From Baylisascaris procyonis (lineage: Eukaryota > Nematoda > Chromadorea > Rhabditida > Ascarididae): a stretch of 64,000 nucleotides of DNA. Below, one piece after another: positions 16,272-36,191 of this stretch; within the stretch, counting starts at the first letter, position 1, and each line of letters starts with the position of its first letter. A program made the translations under genes and the position numbers. Where the stretch lies: positions 1-64,000 of the forward strand of contig JAZARR010000124.1 in the NCBI GenBank assembly GCA_037389465.1, read 5' to 3'. The notes beneath the pieces were generated by a model. It ran no database searches. It saw only the letters and a program-made list of their open reading frames with translations, and had not been told where the DNA came from.

Positions 16272-19200
16272 CTAATTGACAACATCATAAATAAGAAAAG
16301 CTAAATAAAAACGAACAAAGAATGCAAACAATGAGGATAATATTTGAATGGCCAGAATATATTTTGTTAAACTTCTCTCGTGCATAGAACCTTTCATTTT
16401 AAGCACCAAATTGATTATCGTTAAATTGTTTATTTCAATCCAACTGCAAATGTCATCGATTAAACACATCTGCACACTGCTATATATTAATAACTAAAAG
16501 AAACGTTTTCAATAATTCAACACAATTATTATGTGCATTAAAAACTTCAACGAATCTTATCACTCTGCAATTAAAATGCCAACGGTTTGGATTATTTGTT
16601 ATTCTCCTTCTCAGATGAATACTAGTACCTAATAATTTCTTCTAAAGAAAACTAATTTTCATTGACCTCTACCTTCCTCTATCTTTATTACTATAGAAAT
16701 TACCTGTTCCATGTAAAAAAACTTGCTTAACTGAGCAACTCAACAACTGAGCAACAACTTGACAGATCAACTGAGCACAGTTGAGCACTGCAAATTTTCA
16801 AAGATATCCATTGAAGCAAAAGACCACTAAAAAGAAATCTTTGGGACATTTCTCGCCGTTTTCAATTTCTTCAATAGGCGTTAATTTCAGATAAACGAAC
16901 CAAAAAAACATACTTCCCAAAGAGTCGTTAACATCCCTTTTCGTCCACTTCGAAGTGCGCTATCTCCCAACCAACCCCCTCCCCATCACTCCCCTTACTT
17001 TCTGCCCCGAGCGGCATTACTTAGGACGCGTATCTAAACCATTTCAAAACTGCTTAAGCAATATGAATCAGTAAAACCATTCTTTGCTCTCATCACAGAA
17101 TAAAAATGAATCATATTACAAACCTCTCTTCATCTTTCTTGAATGCTCTTCGATGAAGTAAGCCAAATGTTTCAAATATACGTAGAATGAGAGCTCCTAG
17201 AGGCTTCAACTCTGAAAATGCAATATATTTGAAATGGATGAAATGACCTACCTCAGGGATAAACAAAGACCTTAGGCATTATCTAAGAGTCAATGCAGAT
17301 CAAAACATCAGAAAATAAAAAAACAGAGACATATTTCAGTGAAAACTTTAAGAAAGGAATTAATAAGTTCAAAACATTCCTAAAATTTCCATATACAATC
17401 CCTCTATTACCTTATGTCGTCTCAGCCTTCCCCCTTCCCGCTCCAATTCCTCATCTGCCCACAATTCCCATCGACACCATATTTGAAAAACAACCTAACT
17501 TCCTAATAGGATATCATAAAAAATGATATTCAACGCTATCATATTAAGAAATGACCATTGCTTTTGAATATCGCGAAACTCATTCCGACGGTATCAGTTT
17601 GTGCATCGAATTTCGGTAATCGATGACGTGGACATGGCACAACATGAAAAAGTTGTGGAGTTGAATATAAAAAGTTGAATACCTGAAAATATTGGCTAAT
17701 AAAGCAGAAAAATTCAAAAAAACCTAAGCATATATAAGTTTTTTCTCATTCCATTTCTCTTATTAGCTGCTTGGCTATTCCACAATAGCGACTATCATGA
17801 AAATATAGAGTAATAAATTCCAACCTTCTTTTCCCATCCCATTGAACAACTACCTTTAAAAGCGGAAATTAGTTACCTCAATAGGATAGCTTTCCCATTC
17901 CATAATAAAGTACATCAAATTGCTATAAGCTGTCCCCACCCTCCCTCCCAAAAAAAACCCCCAATAAAACCAACGAAATGTGAAACAATGCTCACCTGTG
18001 GTAAAAGGAAGAGGGCCATTGTCTTGCTGAAATGTCCAAGAATACAAGTGGATGCAAGCGTCATACCGGCCCAATAACAAAACGTGTCGCCAACGAACAC
18101 CGACGCAGGATACCTATATCAACACTAGGGGATTATTGACATTGGTGTGAAAACTATACTTGCTAAACTCAGAAAAACAGCATATCTCTCCTTCAAATAG
18201 GAATCTTTGCATTTTCAGAGACTTCGTTACCTTATGGATCAGGCGTTCACCTGAACGAGCATATCTAACAGAGATTGTCGAACGACAAATACTCATGAAT
18301 ATGAACCGGGCATTCGGATGTACCTGTCGGCTCTCAATCAATGTGACCCTCTACGTCGTAATATCCAGCCATTTCAATCAAACTGTGCCAATAATAAAGA
18401 AGAATACTAGTTCCTTTATGCACAAATACACCAAATCCTAATCGCGATGGGCAGGTCTCATTTCCTTTCCCACGCAAAATATCAGTTTGCTCCTTCTTGC
18501 CGAAAAATACTTCCCCTTGCGGAAAGCCCCACTAATTCCTCTTCTCTATTTTTCTTATGGAATACGTTTAAAGTAAAGTAAAAAGCGTAGTGATTGGCAC
18601 ATTTCCGTTTATCACACTAATATCTAGCGATGCCATCGAAAAAATAAACTACTACTTTCCGTTGTGACCTAAGTGAATGAATTTCAAAGAGCTCATGATA
18701 AGCAAAGACTATAATTCTAATCTTATTTTCTACAATCATTAGAATCTAGTATTAGGGGGCGTTAGATGTATCCAATGATCTGTGAAAATAAAACGACTGC
18801 AAAAATTTCTACTTAAAACGGAGATGATTAGATGCAATAATAGCGAAAACCTAACATCATGGATGCTCTTACTTTGACGATGCTGCATATATACGTTCGA
18901 ACTCTAATATTCTGAAATGCCAGTAGCACAGCAATCGATGATACAATGGACCATAAATTTAGAGTTGCCAGCAAAGAGTTTTGTATCACTCAAAAATGCA
19001 GCCAGCTCCAACTCACCAAAACGTATTGTAACATAAGCACTGCATCCCTTCACCCTCTCCTCCTTCCCAATCAGCGTAAGTAAACTTCTACTTAGCGTAG
19101 CATATCTTAAATTTTTTGCGCTGCAAAACTCTTGAATCAAAATTCTTGTGCTGCAAAATTTTCTACTGTTTTTCTCAACAACTATATGGAATTTTTATCC

Positions 19201-22200
19201 TCTCCCCCAACCGAAAATGGGGAAGAGGGGACAAAATGCAAAATTTTTCAAGCCGAATAATCAATTAGATAATTTCAATAAATGTTCCACCTTTCTAGGT
19301 TTACTGATAAATATACCATGCTATTTAATAAACGATTCAAAGAAAAAGAATTCCAACAAGCAACGAAAGAAAATCAGGACATCTCCCTAGCCAGCCTCCT
19401 TATACTGGCACTCTCCATCCCATTTCCTTATTACTTAATAAATTTCAGTTACTCATAAATTGCAAACATATAAAATTTACCAATTAAAATAGAGTAGTAC
19501 AGTTGTAGTTGCAATAAATGGCAAAAGAATATATAACGAGATACAATGATACCAATCTTGCGACTCCAAACGTATTAACTGTAATTATCAAAAAAAAATT
19601 ATCACTTATGTTGAAAGTTACATTTATATAATTATACATTTATTTGTATTTGTATTATTTAATAAATATTACATCAATCATATAATTATTTTTATTCATA
19701 TACTGCACAGTAATTAAAGTGAGCAAGGTCAACTGCATTGAAAGTATACTATTTTTCATGTATTAAAATGCTGCTTTCTTCCGGTGACAATAAAATGGGC
19801 CTATTTGTTCATGAACAAAACCTGCCACTCCTCAAATACGCTATTCGAATGTTTTCAATAAAAGTAAAGGTAATACTGTTAATAAAAAAGCTCACCTGTA
19901 TCATATTGAAGACTGCAACCGAAATGGCAATAATAAGTGCCTGACCTGCTTCAAGTCCATTAATACCAGCAAGAATATTGATTGCATTGGTGCAAAATAC
20001 TATCTATAAACAAAAGAACACATCTAAATATTGAAGAAAATAATCAGTTCCTATCAACCGAATCCTCTATAGTGCAATGCAGAAATGACGAGCTTATCTA
20101 ATCAAATCAATACAAAATTCATCCAAGCATAAACCTATGGGCACTTGTTCTAAGATGCAACAGTGTTCGCCTAACAGATGGAAAAATGCAACGTTTGGCT
20201 CCTATTTGGAGCTTAAATTATGAGCTCCGCTGGAAAAATTTCAACAGCGCAGCAGAAAATCAATGAATGCAAATTTATTCAATTCCCAAACGATCTTCTG
20301 CTTCAATGAGAATAGGTTCCCCATGAAGAGATCTATACATATACAACCGGTCTAAATGCAGCGCTTTAAGAGGAAAGATAATGCACAATTTTATATAATC
20401 GTTAAATAGAGAGCACTAATTACGTGATCAATAAATACAGAACATGAAACGTTTATGCTAGCGGTCAGCCTAGATTTACTATCAGTGCAAGTCCATGCGA
20501 AAATATATCGCGAATCATTATTACGTAATTCAGGATGTATCCTTCCTAACTGTGATGGATCAATTTACTGAAATGATATCGAAAAATCGAATACACCAAA
20601 GGAATTGAAATAATCAGTGAACAGATAGAGGAAAAAGACAACGAAAGTCATACGAATACCTTCAATTATGTTCACCAATGAGGGAAAATGTAAACAATAT
20701 AGGCATACCGCCGAACTAGTGCATTCGTTGCTACGATCACATCAACACCTGAGAGTAAGCTCCATCCATTCATTAAGCAATGTGGCTGACATCTTAGTTT
20801 ACATGCAATCTGCATGAGAGTTAATCTTACCATCATTCCCATATAAACATAATAAAGTGGACCAATATCGACGGTCTCACTAAATAGCAGGAATGCTCTG
20901 ATCTGCTTTGGGACAACCACTGATGTCGATGAGCCTGAAAATTTTTTTATTTGTATGTTACTCCAAATTTAAATAAATAAGGCCATATACGGAATTATTT
21001 CTGTTCCGGAAAATCCACACAGGGAACTACTTCTGTTCTGGAAAACAGAATTCTTAAAAACTTTTACTCTCTTAGAATGGTATATATTTCGATAAAAACC
21101 TTATCTTAATGGCAAACTAGAGGTGCTTTGAAGAGCAAAAGTGGAGAATGAGTCCAGACAAATTTGGAACTGACAATAAATAGCCTAAGGCAAGAACTAC
21201 AGGCAGCATAACTGAATAAACTTGCACACGATAACAAGGGGAAGTCATTATTTCGTTAGATAAAGAATAATGAATATTCAATTCAGTGCCTATACCTTTC
21301 AAGGTGTCAACATCTACTATCTAAACGTCATTTTAGGCATCTTAGAAAAAGAATGACCGAAAAGGAATCCTCAAATATCCTTTTTGCGAAAAAGGAATTA
21401 TAATTCAGAGAACTAAAAAATTATACAGTGCACTCCTTCAAATGCAACATAAGCATAGATGTTCGCTTACATTAATCTCATCATTAGAAATATGAACAAA
21501 TAAACCTGTTGCATAATAAACGAGTAGCAATGGAAGGGAAGAGAGTGTCGGAAATAAAAGTTTATGCCGCCATCTTAAATCTAATACATCGTCCGCAAAA
21601 CCAAGAAGTATCGCCGAGCAAATACCGATCAATGCAGATAGAAAAGCGAGCAATTTCTCATGCGGAAATGTTGACCTGAATAAAAAATGGATATTTAATG
21701 AAATCAAGCAAGTTTGAACCGACTCCCTCCCCCCCCCCCCCATCCCCTTCTGCATGTTACTTAGCTCGGTTGAAACTTTGAAAAATTTCATCTGAACGTT
21801 TCGTCGAATTAAATTTCAATTTATTAAGCACCTGCTGCAGAACCAGAAATATTTCCCCCCCTATAGTATTCTATTTTCGAGTCATTCCTATTTAAATTTT
21901 AAATGTAATCATTCAGACCAAAGCTCTATCTAGCACACTAACTATGACAGTAATTAAACAAGAATGTATCCGGTATTCATTACGTTCATTATTGGAAATA
22001 AAATGTTGCCATGCACAGGTTATATCATTTCACATCTATTATGTAAAATGAGATGTCATTTCTCTTTTGTTTCAAAGTTTCCTCCCATAACAACAATTTA
22101 GCAATACTCTAGCTGCACATACCTTCTGTCGAATAGCGCCACCCAAATTGCCTGTTGATATGTGCACCTCCACTTTTAGGTCTCCCCTCCCCCCCCTTCA

Positions 22201-23760
22201 CTTCCCCTCTACTTCTTCAGATTCTCCCCCATTATAACAATGCAATATAATCGGAAATATGGAAAATAAACTCAAAGAAATCTTGAACAAGACTTTTTTC
22301 CAGTGAGAGCAACCCCGCTCCCTCCCTCCACCCCCACCTACTCACGCAACACGCTTAGCCCTATAATAAATTATCAACGAGACGGGCACAAACAAATATT
22401 AGGAGTGGCGTTTAAAATCAAATAATAAATGAATAAAACATATGACTTGCCACATTGTTCAGATATAATTTTATAGAGTTCTTATAAACAAATGCTTGAA
22501 AGCAAGCAAATACCTACTCGGTTTGCATCCATTCATAGAATGGAAATGGAATAAAAACAAACATAACAATCAAATATACTGCAGCTGATATTACTCCAAC
22601 TGGTTCTGGAATTGGTACATTGCTAGTCTGAAAAATGAATAGGTAAGTTTATTATCCTGAATATATTAATTACAAAACAATATTCACTTATAGTAATCCT
22701 TAATCAGAAATGTATCATTTACATAAGCATATGTTAGGAGAACTTCCGCTCAAAGTAGGATATGCATATAGCCTTCCGCGCATGATGCTCATACCGGGAT
22801 TTCGTAAAGACCATTTCATCCTTCCTCTCAGCCCGATCCTCTTCTCGGTCTTATCGACTTATACAACTAAGCTTTCATCCTTGTTCCATCGTCGGTCATA
22901 CATATACTGTAGTATGAGTAAGGCTTCACCGCAACTTAGAATCGTCGATCAGTCAATGTTTCATTGTGGTAGAGATGATCTTAACTTTCCCCCCATCCTA
23001 TCGTCATTGGAAGTAAAATAGATGGCTAGATGCGCATTCTAATAAAGAACGACGAAAAAAAAAATGATATTCTCTATTCAAATGCTCAGAACACTCGAAT
23101 CGGATACCACATCAGAGATGCATACTTGACTGTCATGACAAATGGTGCCACAACTGTAGCTCAAAACTCAATGAGGACTCCTCTAGTACAAAACCATTCT
23201 TATATTTATACGGTTGGCAGGCATTTCCTCCCACTTCCAGTTTATTTTCTTGCTTCATTCTCCGCTTTTCTATAGTTTTTTCTCAGAAAGCTGTGCCCAT
23301 ACTCAAGCATCGAGTTGCGCCTTTCATATATCTAGGACAGGAATAATAGTATGTGGGATGAGCATATCTATTAAGAGATAATGTGGCAAAAAACAGGTGT
23401 GCTAGAGAACGAAAGAAGCGGAGGGAGAGGTGGGGTGGGGGGGGGGGGGGAGGAGAGGAGGAAGCAAACCCATCAGGTTAATCTAAAATCCAAAACATGT
23501 TTTGGATTTGGATGTTTGTAATATTTCCTTCTTCGAACGACAAAATATTTTTTTAAACAGTTTGTTTCTCAAAAAAAAAAAAAAAAAAAAAAACAAAAAC
23601 AAAACAAAAAAACAAATTAGAAGGAACCAACCTTACACTGGTCTCTTCCACACAATTTGCGTTGAATAAAAATCGGTAAATATTCAAGAATTGTATGATA
23701 AGAGATAAAACCACCCACACAACTCAAAACAACACTTGCAAATAAAGACAACACTGTCAT
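16272..23760 (-). CDS. DPAGT1: UDP-GlcNAc:dolichyl-phosphate GlcNAc-1-phosphotransferase
   Basis: Transfers GlcNAc-1-phosphate from UDP-GlcNAc to dolichyl phosphate on the ER membrane, the committed step of N-glycan precursor synthesis and the tunicamycin target (family knowledge). Ten exons: 23632-23760, 22518-22627, 21506-21675, 20831-20934, 19896-20003, 19481-19578, 17996-18113, 17580-17682, 17124-17211 and 16272-16443, totalling 1200 nt (399 aa; human is 408). All phases fit. Seen: first membrane segment at residues 2-20; [13 protein letters not shown] (106-118) with the Asp pair D108/D109; [13 protein letters not shown] (177-189); [11 protein letters not shown] (246-256) with GHFSKT just after; the active-site loop PCPRHRLPK (295-303); and the family C-terminus with HERSLT. 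No key residue is missing. The start codon fits the family's N-terminal membrane helix and lies 9 nt after a TTTTAG acceptor. Confidence 0.95.
23437..23450. repeat. G14 homopolymer in a purine-rich tract
   Basis: Fourteen G inside a polypurine stretch (about 23,420-23,463), in the first DPAGT1 intron. An A-rich run (about 23,571-23,613) follows close to the intron's donor end. Confidence 0.9.
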
Positions 23761-23769
23761 CTTGCTCGC

Positions 23770-23772
23770 CTA
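23770..23772 (-). promoter_or_regulatory. probable spliced-leader acceptor of DPAGT1
   Basis: A TATTTTAG acceptor lies 9 nt upstream of the ATG and no upstream coding exon is needed, since the protein is full length. DCXR lies about 1.7 kb upstream on the same strand, so processing from a shared transcript is conceivable. Confidence 0.5.
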
Positions 23773-25364
23773 AAATATAAATAACATTCAACTAATAAAT
23801 ACATTTTTCTCTTTTTGATTGATAATAAATAAACAACGGATCTATGCAGATACATCGAGAGAGAGTATAGCTTATACAGTCGTACGATATCCTCATTTCA
23901 ATCATCTCCCACCCCCTCTCCCCCTCCCCCAACAAAAATCTGGCAACCATGTAAGAAAATGTTAAAATATTATTCCTCAGCAAATTCATTTAGAATGTAT
24001 CTCATTTCTTTATAGTAATCACATCGTTCATCAAATCCAAAAGCAGAGCGTATTTATTCGTTAATCATTGCAGGTGCTAAACTTCAAATAGCATTTGTAT
24101 TCGAAGAGCACTCACTATGTTCTATGCCCCAATTGCAAAGGGCAAAATGAGAAAGGGGTCATATCGAACCGCTAAAAAATTCTAAAATTTTTAAATAAGA
24201 AATTCTGGTCGTTTATTTCGAAATATGAAACTAGACGGTATTTGCATACTACTGCAAGATACAAATTACCTAACAGATACTATAAGTTAACTCCGGAATC
24301 AAGCCACCAACAAATCCAACAATGCAAATGCATCACTCAAATCCGATGTGAACGTAAACAGGTATTCGTTGCGGGACTCAGATTTAATATTGCAGCTAAA
24401 ACGTAGGATAGAAAGAGCCGACAAGGGTTGGGATGCTGTTCATATGCATACCAATTGGAAGGCTAAATTGATAAAAACATTTATTATACATAATTATGTT
24501 CAAATAAAGGATGAAAAAAATATGGGCAAAGGAAAACGGAAGGAACTTCCGCCCCAGCAGAACAGATCTCTTATCAGGAGTTTCTTTCATCTTTTACTTT
24601 CTTTATTTGAAGCATTGTAATTGCCGATGAAATATACATAGTGAGAAGAGCAGGTTTCTGGCCAATATTATGACAGAATAAAATAAATAAATAATATGTA
24701 AAATAAATGGAGATTTAAATAAATCAACTGAAAAAAAAGGAAAGGCACATTTTTCTTACCCTACGATTCCCGAAATCTTCAGTCGTCACATAAGATCTCA
24801 GTTACTTCCCGATATTGTGAAGTAAGTAATCCTTCATGAATGGAAAACAAATTCACCCTCGACTGAATGAACTTTCCTCCGCCCCTACTCTGACCCCTCA
24901 TTCCATTCAAACTCTTCCTCCTTCCTTCCACCTGCATCTGATGCTAACTAAGGAAATTAAAATTGGAAATGAAATTATTTGCTATTTTGCAGTAGAAATA
25001 ATATTTTTAAGCAAGAAGTATGACAACCAAATCGAAATCTATATTTTTTTGCTGGATTTATATTGATTTTTCATGTGGTTTTGAAGCGAAAATTAGAAGT
25101 CGTTCGTTTAGGCATACCTACTGCAGAATGTTTGAATGTTTTTTGACACTTCTGTTCATTGGTTTCCCTCATTCAAAAAATGATCTTATTTCAAAGGTCT
25201 TAAGAGTAGGTTATTAGTATATTATTGAGCCAGAAGCTAACTTAATAGTGAAGTTTTTCTGACAATTTTACTAAACCCGCTATTCACTGTTGCTTTCGTT
25301 CCTTCTAATTTAACGTTTCCCCACATCGAGGTGTTGAAAAAAAGAAAAAAAAAATAAAAAAGAT
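23773..25364. other. spacer between DCXR and DPAGT1
   Basis: About 1.6 kb between two same-strand genes. The frames at 24,348-24,620, 24,836-25,066 and 25,020-25,217 show no family resemblance and no useful splice context. I see no gene here. Confidence 0.5.
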
Positions 25365-25370
25365 TTTATT
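25365..25370 (-). terminator. AATAAA polyadenylation signal of DCXR
   Basis: A minus-strand AATAAA (TTTATT on plus) 136 nt downstream of the DCXR stop. The position is right for cleavage and polyadenylation; not proven. Confidence 0.5.
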
Positions 25371-25505
25371 GAAAATGTATTTAGTAGACCCCTTTCTCAT
25401 CTCATATACAAAATAAATTTATCATAACAGACCGCTGATATATGAACACATGTGAGAATAATTACAGAATAATATATGAAACAATTCTGTGAAAATATAT
25501 GACAA

Positions 25506-31367
<5,862 letters not shown>

Positions 31368-31372
31368 TACAC

Positions 31373-31375
31373 CTG
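31373..31375 (-). promoter_or_regulatory. probable spliced-leader acceptor of DCXR
   Basis: A TTCATTCAG acceptor 5 nt upstream of the ATG. The protein is already complete at this ATG, so a trans-splice site or a non-coding first exon are the two readings. Confidence 0.5.
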
Positions 31376-33659
31376 AATGAATTGATTATCTCTGCATTTA
31401 TTAAAGGTAATAGCGCAAACAACAACCTTTCATTTTTCAATATTCGACAATGCAATGTAATTTGCATCTAAAGTGCTTAAAAGAGCGATCGAAATGCTGC
31501 CGAATATATTAAAATATGTCAAAAGATAGCAAGTGATAAGTTTATCAAAAAATTCGAGAATAATTTAAATTGGATTCTTTTAAACGTTATCAGTCAAATG
31601 GGATATTTGAAAAGATTCTGATACTAAAATATTGTTGCAATTTAGAATACTAATAATTATCGGATTGTATGAAATGTTATACTGAGCAAGGCGATACTTA
31701 ACTATGAAAGTGTTTCTTTGGAAAAAAAACTTGTAGGCAGATGACTGGCACTATATGCGACTCTCTCACTTTATTTTTTTCCCCATAAGGTTGGAGAACT
31801 CTTAAATTAACACACCTATAGCTGGAAAGCATCAAAAATCCAGAGAAATTTGAGTGAAAAAATTTGCACATACGTCCCAGCCGGCCCCCTTTTCATTATT
31901 TGCATCGAAATAACCTGTAGCTTCTACCTGCAAGCCCAAATATATCACACTTTGCGGAGTATGCAACTGACCTCTTTGCAATGACCTTCCCAATTTTTTC
32001 CCGGGGGGAGGGGGAGGAGAACACAAATATTTTATCTAAGTACTTTCCTGGAGAAGGCGTGTGAGGTTATCAAGGTTTCCTTTTTCATAAAAGAGAGCAA
32101 CCTTCAACCTTTCTGTAGAGTTCCAGATTGATGCGATGAAAAATTAGTGCCGTCATAGCACTTATTCCGTGCAAAACGATTTCGATGCAAATTTACTTGA
32201 AAAACGGATATTATACCAGCTGGGTGGTGGCATATTTTCCGTAATTTTTGTAATCTCGAACATCATCCGCCCACTATAACCATCATACGCGTCAAAGATA
32301 AGAATAAAAACTTCTGAACTCAATGCGTAGTACTTAAATTATTATTGCGATTGTATAGCTTTCTTTTCTTTAAACCAAGTGCGCTTGCTTTCTTTTTGAT
32401 AAGATCGTTTTCGATTAGTGGCAAAAAACTTTAACAGTAATATCAAATTTCATTTCATTCCATTTCCTAAGTCTCAATAAGAATTCATTTGTCCTACCCG
32501 AAATAATATAATTTTATTTTTTATCTACTCTTACCTAAATAGGAGAATGGTTAGGAGTTATTCTACAAAGTTTATCAATTCATAAACTCCACCTATTTAT
32601 TTATTGAATTTTGCAACATTTCATATAGGGAAATAGGGAAATTATATATACAAGTATATTTAAATGGTATAGAACAATCATCGAGAAGCAATAAAAAAAC
32701 GAGAAAGCAAACACATGGATGCATTTCCAATTCCTATGTAAACGCTTCAAAATTAAAAAGCATTAAGAGAAATAAGGGGTTAACATTGCAAGAATATAGG
32801 CAATAGGGATATTTAAGAGATGAGATTTGAAGTGAATTGAGTATTAGAACGATTCAGGTCTCTCATGAAACGTTTAATATGATCTTCTTTTTACGATATT
32901 TTTTTAGAGAATATTCCACAGTTGTACAATACGATAATAAAACCTATTTACCTATTCGAATTATTGTTTATGACATATGTTCGTAAGGCTATCGAAAGTT
33001 CATATCAATACTGTTCATATTCAATGATTCTATCAAAGAAATCGAAGGATGGGCTTTCAGAAAAACCGCAGAATCAGTTCAGTGATATGAATGCATGATG
33101 ATATGATCAGCTAAGTGCAACAAATAGTTCAACGAGTTTATAGATTGTTTTATAGCAGCATTATGGATGATTGGTTAAACTCAATGTTTGCGATATTCGA
33201 AACGCTCTCTAATCTCATTTGATAGGTTCATTAGTCAAGTCAATAATGCGAAATGCGAAAAGTTCGAAGAGGAAACTGATATGGAGAAATTTCGATGCAA
33301 AAAGACCTGCATAAAATCGACTATGTATACTGAAAAACAAGGTAAGAATATTCATGGACATCTCAATCATAGGCAAAAACATAATACTAATAAGTTCAAA
33401 TTATCGACTTCTTCATACAATAATTGCAATTAATGCTATGGAAGAGAATCGTTTCCTAAAATCACAGAAAATATTCTTGAACGATGTTTTTGATGTAAAC
33501 TTCTTCAAAGCCTAATATATCATTAAGTGAACTTTCAAATAGACGCGTTGAAAGGGAAATTCATCACCGAAATAAGCAAATGAGTTAAGCTATAAAGCGT
33601 CGCTGTTAAGCAAAAGAATTGTCAGTGGATTATATGTGAAACAGTTCAACTGACAGCAA
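31376..33659. other. intergenic, no supported gene
   Basis: AT-rich sequence upstream of DCXR. The plus-strand frame at 33,188-33,433 is Lys/Asn-rich with no recognised domain. Nothing else is supported. Confidence 0.5.
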
Positions 33660-35600
33660 GAAGAGCGCTTATGAAAGTCGAAGGCAGTTTTATTGTACGG
33701 CACTATAAGCAAAAAAAGAAACTCAAAGAGGATGCGATAAAAAAAGCAAGAATAAAGAAGACTGAAAAAAGCCAGTTTCAGCTGAGGGCTATCAACGGCA
33801 TTCAGGGACGGTCGAATTGTGTTGAGGGTTTTATAAAGAATTATCAGAGTGGGGGAGGGGGGGAAGAAGTAGAGTCAGTAGTTAGGCAGCTCCACACAGG
33901 TAAGTACCCAGGAAATGAGGATATCCGCCCGGACATCAAAGGGCGAGAGAACAGAACTTTTTTAAGCACAAGCAGCTCGATTCAGCACATATTGCAAGGA
34001 CAGAAGAACCCCTGCTGTGTGAAAGATGTCAAGAACAATACTGCCAATGAAGAAAGGGGATCGTAAGGATCGCAGCAACTACCGGTCAGTCGCGCTGTAA
34101 TCTCATATATAAAGGACGTCTATACGGATCATTCTGATCCGCCTCACTAAACCCCTGGATCTGCACATCTGCACACAAGCAGAAAACAAGCTGGCTTTAA
34201 TAACGGCTACTCAACGATCGGCCATCTACACGTAGTCCGTCAATTACTGAAAAGAGATGGAAGGACTTCCAGGAACGTCTCTGCTTCGCTTTCGTCTATT
34301 ACAAGAAAGCATTAAATTTGATAGAGATCAATGTGGTACTCAACGCACTAAATAGAATCAGCATCAGCCCAAAAGACGTCGATCTACTATAAGAGTTGAA
34401 CACCGGTTGCAGCATAGAATTCAAATTTCTTAATGATGTCTGTCATATTAATACATTTGCGAAGGAATATGCAAGGTGATACAATCCCACCAAGGCTCTG
34501 TGTCATAACGCTAAATGCATTTTCAATTCGCTCAATTGGAATGGAGGCATCATCATCGATGACGAGCAATTGACGCATTTACTATTTGCAGACGACTGCG
34601 CTATGCTTGCCTATAGCACATCAGAATTGCAAAGTAAGCTGAAACAGCTCCAGAATGATTCCGAGAACAACGAACTGAAAATGAATCTATGAAAATGAAA
34701 TAGATGTGGAAACTGTTTCACTCTCTGCTGGACCATTCATTAAATCGGTAATTACGTCTGCTTAAGATATGTGCTGACAACTACCCAAATGAATACATTA
34801 GGCTTAGAGAGTGGCATGGGTTTATTTGAATACGACAAAAACCACAATTCTCGATAAAGGGCTAATAATGAGAACAAAAACAAAGTTATTCCACTTCACA
34901 GCCATGCTTATCGTGCCATACGGAGCGAAGAGTTGAACAACAACTAAAACAGATGGAGAGAGAACGACTGTAACGTAAATAGCAATAGAACGCATAACAA
35001 TGTAAGGTGTCCTACCGAGATCATATCACTTCAGAAGATATGCGTCATCGCACATCGCACGAAATTTGCTGATCTGGTCGAGTAACTGTACTATTCTGAA
35101 CGCGAATAGGTGGATCATAAAGCTTACCGTATAGTCGACCAAAAAACCTAGTAGATAAACCCGGTGGTAAGAATATTTGATCATCGAGAGCGGCATATAT
35201 GAAGAAGATTGCATCTACGCGACTGGAGTAAAGACGGATTCACAAAGGTCATAAAGGTGAGTAGCGGTGGTCAGCTGATCGAGAATGGCGGATGCGGAAG
35301 GGGAAGCTCCACTTCAATGATTACATCAACTTTGCAACAACAGTTGGTAGTACATGACGACAAATTAAGCGATCCGACAATTCAAATTGCAAGTGAGTAT
35401 ACGAATGAATTTGTATAGAAGTTACCTCTTGCCATTTGACCCCTACAAGTGGGACACAATACAACTGGGCATGGTTGGTCGGTAACTATTGTCGGAGATC
35501 GCTGGATATATGCAAATTCGGTTGTTCAAAGAATAAGGATGAACTCGACTAGATACATATGGGTATATATGCGCGCATGATGGCAAATTATCAGCAATTT
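33660..35600 (+). mobile_element. decayed RTE-type non-LTR retrotransposon
   Basis: Remnants of an RTE-clade reverse transcriptase read in order through several frames with stops. Seen: NNGYSTIGHLHVVRQLL (about 34,199-34,249), matching the family's YSTIDHLHVV region; a LNTGCSIEF piece (about 34,395); QLTHLLFADDCA (about 34,570-34,602), with the catalytic FADD at 34,585-34,596; and a downstream segment resembling the RTE C-terminal domain (ERITMxGV, then a W-I block near 35,110, then RDWSKDGFTKV at about 35,213-35,245). The open frame 33,671-34,066 carries the N-terminal part of the RT. Frameshifts and stops show it is dead. No endonuclease domain or clear 3' tail was found, so the ends are approximate. 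Confidence 0.75.
33671..34066 (+). pseudogene. RTE reverse-transcriptase fragment, N-terminal part
   Basis: A 131-codon frame. Its first half is Lys-rich and resembles the linker before RTE reverse transcriptases. The part from VVRQLHTGKYPG onward corresponds to the family's conserved kmktGKapGpD-like segment, with the acidic residue altered. The frame ends just before the NYRPV-type motif, which appears shifted and damaged right after. Part of the decayed element, not a host gene. Confidence 0.6.
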
Positions 35601-36190
35601 TACTGAAGAATCATCATACATGACATTCTTATTCAAATTGGCAAGTATTAGTGTTTAATAGTGATTTAAGAGGCAATTTCATTATGAACGTCTATACTAA
35701 AAAGGCTATTCGTATTTAAAAAAAAAAAAAAAAAAACTTAGACATAGAAGATATTCCTCAATGAAATAGTAGAACGGAAATTTGCATGCATGTCTGCCTA
35801 AGAATTAGTTTGCTAAATAACGGTGAAGGAATACGATGACGCAGATTATGTTTTATCTCTCAATATAAGTGATATATATATTCTTTTGATACAAATTATA
35901 TACAAATTTTATAATGCATACAAATTTTAGCGCAAAATTAAAACAGAATTTTGAAAAAACAGAGTGCAAATTGAATTTAAAAAACGTTATACAAGAACCT
36001 AATCTGGATTCAACTAATCTCCAGCGTTAATGTCTCTGGCTTTATTGAAGTATGGACTTTTCAGCGAAAATTTTCTTCAAACGTTTGTAAGTTTTATTCG
36101 AGTGCTGATTTCACATTTGAATGTATCCATGCAACTAATATACATCTAACAAAAAGCATAAGTCATACAGAATTAAACGTATAAAATCTA
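35601..36190. other. intergenic, no supported gene
   Basis: AT-rich; an A-run of about 18 lies near 35,719. Nothing else stands out. Confidence 0.5.
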
Positions 36191-36191
36191 A

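Noticed and set aside
16725..16795. Short ACTGAGCA-type repeats in the DPAGT1 last intron
   Set aside because: A few imperfect copies only; seems chance or minor slippage.
21438..21505. Extension of DPAGT1 exon 3 beyond the GTTTAT donor
   Set aside because: It would insert residues absent from the family and put exon 4 out of frame.
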